From the NCBI GenBank assembly GCA_044226845.1, contig JBGAGG010000018.1:1-64000 (forward strand): DNA of 64,000 nt. Reading direction: 5' to 3'. Source of the stretch: JAFDZO01 sp044226845. GTDB lineage: Bacteria > Bacteroidota > Ignavibacteria > Tepidaquicellales > Tepidaquicellaceae. Under the pieces are notes generated by a model. It had not been told where the DNA came from. It worked only from the letters and a program-made list of their open reading frames with translations, and made no database searches. Of the stretch, positions 29,190 to 36,771 are shown in pieces; position 1 is the stretch's first letter, and each line of letters starts with the position of its first letter. The position numbers were made by a program, and so were the translations under genes.

Positions 29190-29540
29190 ATGTTTATTCT
29201 GTTATCCTTGATATCTCTATTCCCATTTAGAAGGTTAGGTTGGATCTTATCTAAAATATTATATCGATTAAACAATATTATTATTTCAATTATATTCAGT
29301 GTTATTTGGGGAAGTGGAATTGCATTAATAGTGATAGTTGGAGTAAATTATTATTCACCACATATTATTATTAAAATTGTTTTTGGTTATATGCTAGGCG
29401 GATATCTTGCTGTTCCAAATTATGGTCTGGTTCAAGAATCAACAGCTTCAGATTCACGTTTTCCGAATCACTTTGTTATTTCTAATTTAGCATTAATAGT
29501 ATTTGTTATTATGTGTATAATTTTTAGTTACACTATTTAG
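29190..29540 (+). CDS. Small integral membrane protein, unknown
   Basis: 116 residues with about three to four hydrophobic segments (FILLSLISLFPF, IIISIIFSVIWGSGIALIVIVGVNYY, IVFGYMLGGYL, LALIVFVIMCIIFSYTI). The segment AVPNYGLVQESTASDSRFPNH forms a polar loop. No family recognised. It stands alone, divergent from the TPR gene. Membrane proteins of this size in defence islands are sometimes effectors, but nothing here shows that. Confidence 0.6.
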   Translation: MFILLSLISLFPFRRLGWILSKILYRLNNIIISIIFSVIWGSGIALIVIVGVNYYSPHIIIKIVFGYMLGGYLAVPNYGLVQESTASDSRFPNHFVISNLALIVFVIMCIIFSYTI

Positions 29541-29838
29541 TTCAGCCAAATAGGTTACCAACCATATTTCAAATTGATTATCTTAAATGAATTTTATTGA
29601 TTTTTTTCTTTTGAGTAATGTAATATTCAACTTCTCTTTTAAAATATTTTTTTCAGGGTAAGTAAAATCTTATCAGCGTAAAAAATAAATATTTCTAATA
29701 GCTGTTTTGGTTTTAAGTCTTCATAAATTAAAATGTAAGGTTTTTTCCATTTTTAATATATCTGCAAGCTAACATTTTAATTAAAGATAAAGTTAAATAG
29801 TAAGAATAAATATTTTAATAAATTAATATAACAATATT

Positions 29839-30633
29839 TTGAAAAAAATAATTTTCATAATTTGTGTTTTGATTTTGATGTGTACAAATGCGACATCATT
29901 TGCACAAGAAGCATTTAATTCTGAGATGTTTGATTTGATAGTTACTGACTTAAATTCACATACAGATAATGCTTCTAGCATTGATATATTTATAGAATAC
30001 CACTCATTATTTGGTTATGATTTTAACCAAGAGAAACATTGTTCTGCCTGGATCAAATTTATTTTCAATCAAGCTGATAGTATTTTCCAACAGGACTATT
30101 GGATTGATGTGAATTGTGTTGATAAATCGTCAATAGTTCATGAAAAAGATACATATTACTTAAACGGAAAAATTTTGTATCAAAACATATTAGGGGAAAT
30201 TGATTTTTCTGAGGAAATAAAAGAGAAGATTATTAATTATGTTATTAGGCAAAGGCCTAATAACAGTTTCAGAAAATATTATTGGATAGATAATAAAAAA
30301 TTCGATTTAGTAGTTCAAGCCGCCGCGGGCTATAATGCAAATCCAATTGAAATATATATTGATAAATATTCAATTAATAAATCTAAAAAATATTTGAACA
30401 ACAAAAATTCTTATACTTGTAATTTAATTATTCAGCAAGAAGGAGAACATAGTATTGATTTCCAAGAGGCTATGATAGAAGTAGATTGTAGTCATGAATT
30501 GATTACCATTTTAAAAATCACATCCTTTTATTTTGATGGTTCGCATAATAATGAAACTGCTACTAAATACTTCACTTTGCCTGATGAGGTAAGTAATGAA
30601 GTTATAGGCTATATATGCAAAAATAAAAAATAG
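29839..30633 (+). CDS. Secreted protein, unknown
   Basis: 264 residues, TTG start. A clear signal peptide (KKIIFIICVLILMCTNATSFAQ) ends at an AQ-E junction. The mature part has no recognised domain and alternates acidic and aromatic strands (YWIDVNCVDKSS, EGEHSIDFQEAMIEVDCS). Two cysteines could form a disulphide. A 298-bp AT-rich gap with no recognised element precedes it. Confidence 0.6.
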   Translation: MKKIIFIICVLILMCTNATSFAQEAFNSEMFDLIVTDLNSHTDNASSIDIFIEYHSLFGYDFNQEKHCSAWIKFIFNQADSIFQQDYWIDVNCVDKSSIVHEKDTYYLNGKILYQNILGEIDFSEEIKEKIINYVIRQRPNNSFRKYYWIDNKKFDLVVQAAAGYNANPIEIYIDKYSINKSKKYLNNKNSYTCNLIIQQEGEHSIDFQEAMIEVDCSHELITILKITSFYFDGSHNNETATKYFTLPDEVSNEVIGYICKNKK

Positions 30634-30672
30634 TCTCTAAAATATCTTAACTGTTTTGTTTCAGTTGTTGTT

Positions 30673-30963
30673 ATGTTTACGCAAAAGAAAACAGAAAGAA
30701 TACCTCAAAGAGATATTAGTAAAGACCAAGATACATTTTTTTGTACTGGATATTATAGGAAAGAAGGAAATGATTACGCCTGCACTATTATTACCATCAT
30801 TGGAAATGTATTAACAAATATCGTACACGAAAAAGGATGTATGCCTTTAACCTTAGACTTAAAAGTTTGCATACAATTTTTGGAAGATACGTTTGAAGAA
30901 AGAATCGCACTCTGCCAAACTTATCCGCCTGATAAGGTGAATTCAGAGCCTACAACTTTATAA
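30673..30963 (+). CDS. Small protein, unknown, first gene of the acidic-paralogue/Ub-like cluster
   Basis: 96 residues with four cysteines. Strands YRKEGNDYACTIITIIGNVLT look beta-rich and LKVCIQFLEDTFEERIALCQ is helical. No family recognised. It starts 40 bp after the secreted protein and lies 95 bp before the first acidic paralogue on the same strand, so it may be co-transcribed with the ubiquitin-like cassette. Confidence 0.5.
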   Translation: MFTQKKTERIPQRDISKDQDTFFCTGYYRKEGNDYACTIITIIGNVLTNIVHEKGCMPLTLDLKVCIQFLEDTFEERIALCQTYPPDKVNSEPTTL

Positions 30964-31058
30964 ATTCCAAGAGATAAGATCAGATTATTATTTTAAATTT
31001 CACAAAATTTTTGTGATATATCTGGTATAATATTCATAGAAAGAAAACCAACCAAACT

Positions 31059-31361
31059 ATGAATAAATACCTCGTAACAATCCCATATGATTGTGTCCAA
31101 TACGGAAAAATGTCATGTTATGTATACGCTGAGAATGAAGCTGATGCAATCGACTTAGCTTATGAAAGTGATAACCGCTTATCAGAGGAATACGAAGACG
31201 GTGACCAGGATGGCACTAACTTCGATTTCGATAGTGCCCGAATAGAATTAAATGAAGAAGATGTTACACCAACAATTATTCCTCCAGTATTCAACACTCC
31301 AAAATATACTCTCTTCGAAAAACTTCCGGATTACTTCCTCGCTGAACTGCAATTAGTTTAA
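31059..31361 (+). CDS. Acidic small protein with conserved C-terminal tail, paralogue 1
   Basis: 100 residues. An N-terminal strand (MNKYLVTIPYDCVQYGKMSC) is followed by a strand-helix (YVYAENEADAIDLAYES), a strongly acidic stretch (EEYEDGDQDGTNFDFDS), a strand ending in ELNEEDV, a proline-rich linker and the tail LPDYFLAELQLV. Two more paralogues follow. The strand-helix part resembles the DpnD/PcfM-like small-domain pattern, but that is tentative. The proximity to E1/E2/JAB-like genes makes these proteins candidate partners or targets of that system. Confidence 0.65.
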   Translation: MNKYLVTIPYDCVQYGKMSCYVYAENEADAIDLAYESDNRLSEEYEDGDQDGTNFDFDSARIELNEEDVTPTIIPPVFNTPKYTLFEKLPDYFLAELQLV

Positions 31362-31388
31362 AAGAATTACAAACATTATATTCAAAAA

Positions 31389-31709
31389 ATGAATAAATAT
31401 AAATTCAGGCTGCCATACGATTATGTAAAATCCGGAGAAGTAGTGGGCTATGTTTATGCAGATAATGAAGAGCAAGCACTCGATAGATTGCATAATACTG
31501 ACTATTGGGTAGAAGAAGAACATATTGATAGGTATGACGGCGATACAAATTATGACCATAGTGAAGTTGAGCTTGATGAAGAGGAGGAAGATGTAGATTA
31601 TGATTATGGACTTTCTTACAATGATAATACTCAAACAATCTCACATGGGACTATTATAGAAAACGATATTCTCCCTTCATATTTCTTAGATGAGTTGCAC
31701 TTGGTTTAA
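31389..31709 (+). CDS. Acidic small protein with conserved C-terminal tail, paralogue 2
   Basis: 106 residues, with the same layout as the previous gene: NKYKFRLPYDYVKSGEVVGY, VYADNEEQALDRLHNTDYW, an even more acidic middle (VELDEEEEDVDYDYG), a Ser/Thr-rich linker and the tail LPSYFLDELHLV. It lies 27 bp after paralogue 1. Repeated gene copies with conserved ends and a variable linker suggest selection on the tail. Confidence 0.65.
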   Translation: MNKYKFRLPYDYVKSGEVVGYVYADNEEQALDRLHNTDYWVEEEHIDRYDGDTNYDHSEVELDEEEEDVDYDYGLSYNDNTQTISHGTIIENDILPSYFLDELHLV

Positions 31710-31777
31710 TTGGTATTTCTATTCATTCCTATTATACATCCCAATCCATTCAATTAAATTTTAATTTTAAAAAAGTA

Positions 31778-32071
31778 ATGAACAAATATTCATTCGACTT
31801 GCCATACGATTATACTCAGTATGCAAGTGTAAGAGGGTTCGTATATGCAAATTCTGAAAATGAAGCGCGTGAGAAAGCAAGACATTCTGAGAACTGGTGT
31901 GAAGAAGAGTTTGAAGATTCAGATGACTCAGGAGATTCTTATTATAATTATGATTCATTAGAAGTTGAACTTGATACTGCAAATGTCACTCATGCTCCAA
32001 TATCAACTATGGCTACTGCAAACAATAATCCTTATCCCGATTACTTCCTTGCCGAACTTCATCTGGTATAA
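31778..32071 (+). CDS. Acidic small protein with conserved C-terminal tail, paralogue 3
   Basis: 97 residues: NKYSFDLPYDYTQYASVRGF, VYANSENEAREKARHSENW, an acidic middle (EEEFEDSDDSGDSYYNYDS), LEVELDTANVTHAPIST and the tail YPDYFLAELHLV. It lies 68 bp after paralogue 2 and 108 bp before the ubiquitin-like gene. The tails of the three paralogues share P-x-YFL-x-EL-x-LV. Confidence 0.65.
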   Translation: MNKYSFDLPYDYTQYASVRGFVYANSENEAREKARHSENWCEEEFEDSDDSGDSYYNYDSLEVELDTANVTHAPISTMATANNNPYPDYFLAELHLV

Positions 32072-32179
32072 AAACTAAATCACTTTTCTCCTCTGTCTAT
32101 CCTTCTCAACAATTCAATAAAACTCAAAAAGTCATTAACAATATTTTTATAAACTTAAACCATAAAGGAAACTCAAAAC

Positions 32180-32440
32180 ATGTCCTGGAACTCAAACCAA
32201 AACGGCGGCAGCCAAGCTTCCAACAGAAAAAACGTAAGATGTAATAACCAAGACTTCGATATCACAGGTCTATCAGGAGTTGCGCTTACAGACAGACTCA
32301 AAGCAATTGCCAGAGATAACGATATATCGAAGTTTGATATATATGATTCTCTGAACACCAATCTCGATGCAACTCAGATTGAAGCAGGTAACTTTACCGG
32401 TGATTTGACTATCGTCAGATTCAATGTTGCAGCTGCTTGA
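32180..32440 (+). CDS. Candidate ubiquitin-like (beta-grasp) small protein
   Basis: 86 residues. After a disordered Asn/Gln/Ser start come a probable beta hairpin (KNVRCNNQDFDITGL), a helix (VALTDRLKAIARDND) and two strands (LDATQIEAG and LTIVRFNVAAA), an order compatible with a beta-grasp fold. The size and position directly before E2-like, ThiF and JAB genes match the small ubiquitin-like protein of PRTRC-type and other prokaryotic ubiquitin-like cassettes. It ends in Ala-Ala-Ala and lacks the Gly-Gly of ubiquitin. Sequence alone does not prove the fold; the call rests mainly on context. Confidence 0.45.
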   Translation: MSWNSNQNGGSQASNRKNVRCNNQDFDITGLSGVALTDRLKAIARDNDISKFDIYDSLNTNLDATQIEAGNFTGDLTIVRFNVAAA

Positions 32441-32669
32441 AATAATGTAAGCGATCAAGTTTAGCATTAACTAGATATACTCAGTAATACGCCAACAGGT
32501 ATTCTCTTTCTAAAAAATCCTTATCAGGGTTTGATAATTTTAATATAGAGTGAATTATCACTACTCATTGCTGATTTTATTAGGGAATACCTGTTTTAAT
32601 TTAATTCAATTTATAATCTATTCAGTGTTAAAAAATTCCAAGAAAACATAATCAATTAATATAAAATGT

Positions 32670-33605
32670 ATGTCTTCAAATCAATCAGTACAAGAAAACC
32701 CAACGGCTCCCCGGGTCCCCAGTCAATTGAACACTTCATTCTTTCAACGAGTAGATGGGATTGAAGATTCTTCCGAAGAATCAAATGGTGATGAAGTTGG
32801 TTCTGAAAGCACCTGTAAGAAATCTAAAAGTAAGTCAGGCTCAAAGTTAAAACCATCTTCAAATGTAAAAGAGAAGAAAGAATCGAAAATCCTGAAGCAG
32901 TCAGATAAACACTTAGTGAACATTATCTCCCGGGAAATCAAATATAAAGATTTAAACGAGCGAATGCTTAAATCAAAGCAGGAGAATGTCTTCATAAAAG
33001 AAGTATTAATCGAATCAGAAATCGATTACATAAACTCGCTTAAGCAGCTTAAGGGAGTTTTTAAAACTGAGCTTCAGACAGCAATCAATAAAGTAAACAG
33101 TCTTTATCAAACTGAGCTTGTTAAACTTCAGCAATTATACCGCTCAGCTGTTGTAGGGGAGTCGTTAATAGATATTATAAAGACCATAAGTAAGAAAGAC
33201 TGGTATTTACTAATGAAGGATAATTCAGTTAATGCATATAAATTCTATAATCCTCCATTTGAAGTAACTGAAGGATATTTCAATTCAGGAATAGTTCATG
33301 AATACACTTCTCCTGTCTGCTCTATACGAGGTATTTATGTAAACATACTCCATCACAAAATCACTCACGGAACGATTCATCTATCAACTATTGGGCAACA
33401 TCCTAATTGTAATGTTGGAGGATTTGGGCAAGCTTGTCCGGGAAGCTTTGAAGACAGAGATATTTGTCTGGCTGATCCAAACAAGCTTTTAACTTTGCTC
33501 GAAGAAATATCTTCTACTTATGAAAAGATTCATCTGGATAGTAGCTATTACAAGCCGACCATTCCTTTTGATGTTAAGCATGAGTATAAATGGAAGGCAA
33601 GCTGA
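32670..33605 (+). CDS. E2-like (UBC/PRTRC-B-type) protein
   Basis: 311 residues. Residues 1-80 are Ser/Lys-rich and disordered; about 85-165 form a long coiled coil (INSLKQLKGVFKTEL onward). The C-terminal about 130 residues contain strands GIYVNILHHK and TIHLSTIG followed by HPNCNVGGFGQACPGSF and DRDICLADPNKLLTLLEEI. The HPN tripeptide (244-246), downstream Cys256 and an ICL element resemble the active-site region of E2 enzymes (HPN...C), and CPG resembles the Cys-x-Gly of prokaryotic E2-like families. I infer that it receives the small protein from the ThiF protein, 33 bp downstream. Sequence similarity is limited. Confidence 0.5.
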   Translation: MSSNQSVQENPTAPRVPSQLNTSFFQRVDGIEDSSEESNGDEVGSESTCKKSKSKSGSKLKPSSNVKEKKESKILKQSDKHLVNIISREIKYKDLNERMLKSKQENVFIKEVLIESEIDYINSLKQLKGVFKTELQTAINKVNSLYQTELVKLQQLYRSAVVGESLIDIIKTISKKDWYLLMKDNSVNAYKFYNPPFEVTEGYFNSGIVHEYTSPVCSIRGIYVNILHHKITHGTIHLSTIGQHPNCNVGGFGQACPGSFEDRDICLADPNKLLTLLEEISSTYEKIHLDSSYYKPTIPFDVKHEYKWKAS

Positions 33606-33638
33606 CAAATATTTAAAACAAAATAACTAATCTATAAA

Positions 33639-34448
33639 ATGGAAAGCACAATAACAGAAATTAATAACAGGCAGTCCAAGATAATACCAGATCTGTCCGG
33701 CGCGATTGCAATAGTTGCGGGTTTGGGAGGAATAGGTTCCTGGGTAGCTTTAGACTTAGCTTTAATCGGAGTTGGTTCAATACTCATATATGATACTGAT
33801 AAGATTGAAGCAAGTAATCTAAACCGTACTCTGTTTAAAGAATCACAAATCGGAGAATATAAAACTGAAGCTGTAAAAGAATTAATTGCTGAGAGAAGAA
33901 AAGATTGTTTAGTTCTTTCCTTTGAAGAATATTTTGAAGCTGAGATGCTAAACAAACTCGATGGTGTCGAGTATTTCTTTGACTGTACGGATACTACAAG
34001 ATTGAAAGACTCGATGTATGAGTTCAAAGTAAAAAAGAAAATGGAATTTGAAGAGCTCAAGAAGAAAGAGGAGGATAAGAATAAGGTTAAAAGTAAATCA
34101 AAGAAAGCTGCTGAGACGACACAAAATACTCAAGCAACTCAATATGCTAACTACGGACCGGGAGTCACTAATCCATATCCGGCACAAACTGTAAATCAAA
34201 TTCAGGAATATAAATTCCCTCAATATGTAAAGCTTGGATATGATGGATTTGAAGGGACTATATGTCTTAATGATTTTAATGCCGGCAGATGGGGAACAGA
34301 TTCCAGCTATACTATTACTCCAAGCTTCTTCGGCACTCCGCAGATGTTAAGTGCCGCAGCAATCATTGAAATGCTCATTGTGAAAAATAAGAACGCATCT
34401 ACAAAGACAGTGAACGTAACAACTCTTCTTACACTTCAAAACGATTAA
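33639..34448 (+). CDS. ThiF/E1-like adenylating enzyme
   Basis: 269 residues. The nucleotide-binding start IAIVAGLGGIGSWVALDLAL (residues 23-42; GxGGxGS at 28-34) is followed by IYDTDKIEASNLNRTLF with the acidic pair and the Asn/Arg of E1-like proteins, then FFDCTDTTRLK. A charged insert (about 128-160, Lys/Glu-rich) and a Gln/Asn-rich linker precede the C-terminal ITPSFFGTPQMLSAAAIIEM, the usual crossover region. There is no zinc-binding CxxC pair. These proteins adenylate the C-terminus of ubiquitin-like partners. It lies in a row with E2-like and JAB genes, as in PRTRC (ParB-related, ThiF-related) cassettes. Confidence 0.82.
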   Translation: MESTITEINNRQSKIIPDLSGAIAIVAGLGGIGSWVALDLALIGVGSILIYDTDKIEASNLNRTLFKESQIGEYKTEAVKELIAERRKDCLVLSFEEYFEAEMLNKLDGVEYFFDCTDTTRLKDSMYEFKVKKKMEFEELKKKEEDKNKVKSKSKKAAETTQNTQATQYANYGPGVTNPYPAQTVNQIQEYKFPQYVKLGYDGFEGTICLNDFNAGRWGTDSSYTITPSFFGTPQMLSAAAIIEMLIVKNKNASTKTVNVTTLLTLQND

Positions 34449-34506
34449 ATCCGAATATTATATTGTAATTCTTTTAACTAACAGATTTTTAAAAATTCAT
34501 AAACAA

Positions 34507-35121
34507 ATGAAAGAGAAAAACTCTAAAACAGGAAGTTCAAATAATTCAGATGGAAAGGACGAACCAGACTCCAGAAGAAACAAAGCTGAAAACAAAAGCA
34601 AAGAAGTTGTTTCTAAAACTAATGGTAAAGCTGGTTCAACTTCTGATACTAGATTAACTGACATACATTCTCAAAGAAACGGCAAAAGAAATTCAGGTAA
34701 TGACGTGCTTAATTCCATTCTCAACGAAACACGAAAGCCTTCTGAAGCCGGATGGGAAAGCGGAATAAAAATACTTGATACTATTAAAGTTATAATTCCT
34801 CTGAAGCTGTTACTCGTTTGCAATCAGATAGCTGACAGACTCAGCGGAGAGGAGTTCTCAATACTTGTTAATCTTACAGAGAAAGATAAAGTAATAAGAC
34901 TATCTGAGGAGTTTCATATACCTCAACAGGTAGTGTCTAATGCTTCAATTGATTACATACCTGAAGACTACAGCTTCAACACAGTAATACACCGTCATCC
35001 TGATGGAATGAACTCATTCAGCTCAACTGACAAAAACTTCATCAATCAGAATTTCAAATTATCCATACTCTACACACATAAAGATGGCTCCCAATCGAAA
35101 TCAGTGTTGATATGGGATTAG
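34507..35121 (+). CDS. JAB/MPN (JAMM) metalloprotease-like protein
   Basis: 204 residues. A basic, Ser/Asn-rich disordered N-terminus (1-80) precedes a JAB domain (about 85-204). It has an upstream Glu pair in LSGEEFSIL and the JAMM zinc motif HRHPDGMNSFSSTD (His162, His164, Ser172, Asp175), with spacing identical to AMSH-type deubiquitinases. It should cleave a peptide or isopeptide bond after a ubiquitin-like protein, as JAB genes in prokaryotic ubiquitin-like cassettes are thought to do. It overlaps the next gene by 10 bp. Confidence 0.82.
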   Translation: MKEKNSKTGSSNNSDGKDEPDSRRNKAENKSKEVVSKTNGKAGSTSDTRLTDIHSQRNGKRNSGNDVLNSILNETRKPSEAGWESGIKILDTIKVIIPLKLLLVCNQIADRLSGEEFSILVNLTEKDKVIRLSEEFHIPQQVVSNASIDYIPEDYSFNTVIHRHPDGMNSFSSTDKNFINQNFKLSILYTHKDGSQSKSVLIWD

Positions 35122-35510
35122 ACTTAATAGACATTCAGAACATTCAAACAGTACGCGCTTCAAGAAAAGTAATTGAGATTGAAGACGACAGACTAATCGG
35201 AAATGGGAGAGCTTACGGCTCAGTGTTTGAAGAAGATGATGACTTACCATTCGGACGATCAAAAGATAGAAGATTTGGACACAGAGGCAAACGAAGAATA
35301 ATTTCTGATGATAAAACTTCAACATTTGATTTAGATAAGGATGGTTCAGTAGAAGAAAAACGTGAACTAAAAAAGCTTGATGAAGAGAATCTGGATTATG
35401 GTCTTATTAAGAGAATAATACTTGAAGATGTTAATGATAACTTAGAAACCCTGGATATGCGATTGACTAATATGGAGGACTTTATTCAATACTCCGGGCA
35501 TTTTATATAA
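35112..35510 (+). CDS. Unknown charged protein coupled to the JAB gene
   Basis: 132 residues, ATG inside the end of the JAB gene, so translation is probably coupled. It is highly charged: an acidic start (VIEIEDDRLIGNG), a basic centre (RSKDRRFGHRGKRRIIS) and a helical end (LKKLDEENLDYGLIKRIILE). No domain recognised. As the last gene of the row it is likely a functional member of the ubiquitin-like cassette, perhaps an adaptor. Confidence 0.55.
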   Translation: MGLDLIDIQNIQTVRASRKVIEIEDDRLIGNGRAYGSVFEEDDDLPFGRSKDRRFGHRGKRRIISDDKTSTFDLDKDGSVEEKRELKKLDEENLDYGLIKRIILEDVNDNLETLDMRLTNMEDFIQYSGHFI

Positions 35511-35789
35511 TAAAAAAATATACTTCTTCCAGTTCCTAATGCATAAACTAAATAATTTTTAAAACATAATTCTTCCAAATTCCTCACCGAGCTAACCTGC
35601 CATAAACCACTGCAAGCTGCTGAATTCCTTCCTCAATGTTGAATCTGCATAATAAGAGTAATTCTGATATCCTGCATTGAAGCCTTATGCAATACGAATT
35701 ACATAAAATCCATTTCTTGAAAACGGAATTGCTTTATAAAAAATAATAAAGCGGCTGTATAATTAAATAATATAAGAAAGGAGATTTTA

Positions 35790-35921
35790 ATGTTTAATTG
35801 TATTTCTAAGAAGGTTTTAATGAAGATACTTACAGTGATAATTGAAATAGTTATTGCTGAAGGAATTATTAAGATAGGTGCAGATAAGCAGAAGAGGGAG
35901 AAGAAACCGGGAGGGTCTTGA
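35790..35921 (+). CDS. Possible 43-aa membrane peptide with strong Shine-Dalgarno
   Basis: ATG at 35790 is preceded by AAAGGAG six bases upstream, one of the few strong ribosome binding sites in the window. The peptide has a basic start, a hydrophobic helix (VLMKILTVIIEIVIAEGIIKI) and a Lys/Arg-rich end (DKQKREKKPGGS). An imperfect hairpin (35909-35936) follows, overlapping the stop region. Its size and layout recall small membrane toxins or regulatory peptides. The surrounding gap (35511-35998) holds nothing else recognised. Confidence 0.45.
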   Translation: MFNCISKKVLMKILTVIIEIVIAEGIIKIGADKQKREKKPGGS

Positions 35922-36037
35922 AAGAGATCCTCCTTAGGTTTTTGATTCAAAATCAAAGTTTTTATTCCGGGGAAAATATTCACACGGAATAGCAAGTATT
36001 GAAAAAACAATTATTCAAAATCGACAAAACACAAATT

Positions 36038-36349
36038 ATGAAACTTTTTACTAAGGAAATAGAAGAGAAAGCTCAGGCTCAATATCCTCTCGGTTCAGAT
36101 TTAGAGAAGCAAATGGTAGTTACGAAATTTTTCAACCCTACAGGAGCAGGTACTTGGTATCTGCTTAATCAAGACCCAAATGATCCGGATTATTGCTGGG
36201 GAATGTGTCATATCTTCGAATGGGAGATAGGGAGTTTTTCAAAATCTGAGTTGGAAAAATACAAAGGTAGAATGGGATTGGGTATAGAGCGGGATTTGCA
36301 TTTTACTGAAATGAATGCGAATGAGTTGTGGAATAAACTAGCTAAGTAA
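36038..36349 (+). CDS. DUF2958-domain protein
   Basis: 103 residues from ATG at 36038, where the family's usual start (MKLFTKE) begins; a longer frame exists upstream from TTG. Family features: VTKFFNPTGAGTWYLLNQDP, DDPDYCWGMCH (here NDPDYCWGMCH) and the closing MGLGIERDLHFTEMNANELW. DUF2958 proteins are small proteins of unknown role, frequent in plasmids and integrative elements next to replication and anti-restriction-like genes. It is convergent with the R-M operon. Confidence 0.85.
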   Translation: MKLFTKEIEEKAQAQYPLGSDLEKQMVVTKFFNPTGAGTWYLLNQDPNDPDYCWGMCHIFEWEIGSFSKSELEKYKGRMGLGIERDLHFTEMNANELWNKLAK

Positions 36350-36366
36350 TGCTTAGCTAGTAATAA

Positions 36367-36759
36367 TTAATTTCCTAATTTAATCATTAACTCATCACAT
36401 AAATTTTGTAGAAATTCCAATCTTGGCAATATTTCTAAGGAAGCTTCAGTGTTTAGCCAGTCTTGTGGCGACCCCCAAAAACGTGATTTGGAATACAGGT
36501 AATTTGGTATATTGTCTTTTAAATTTGCTTTAGCACAATTTACTAATGCTCGATTCCATAATTCGGCTAATTCTACATTCGGTTTATATCCTTCGTTTTA
36601 AATAAAATTCTTTGTTTCAATTATAGCTTGATTTAACGATCCAAGTGCATCGATTAATAATTCTCTTTCACGATGTTTGCTCAATTTTTTTTTATTCATT
36701 ACTTCAATTAAATTTGTAATTGAATCGAATAAAATATTTTTTCCAATGAGATCAATCAT
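36367..36759 (-). pseudogene. 131-codon gene of unknown family with one in-frame stop
   Basis: On the minus strand an ATG at 36759 begins MIDLIGKNILFDSITNLIEV and the frame runs to a stop at 36367. Only codon 54 (36598-36600) is TAA, and the frame after it still reads like protein (EGYKPNVELAELWNRALVNC, FWGSPQDWLNTEASLEILPR). It starts 12 bp after the HNH gene stop, so it was the last gene of that operon. The single change points to recent inactivation or a sequence error. Helical composition, no family recognised. Confidence 0.65.
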
Positions 36760-36771
36760 TTGAATTTTAAT

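Noticed and set aside
31353..31982. Minus-strand ORFs across the acidic paralogues
   Set aside because: They are antisense shadows with skewed His/Leu composition; the plus-strand genes are paralogous and conserved.
32180..35121. CBASS with Cap2/Cap3-type E1/E2 and JAB proteins
   Set aside because: No CD-NTase or effector gene lies nearby, and E1 and E2 are separate proteins here rather than a Cap2 fusion.
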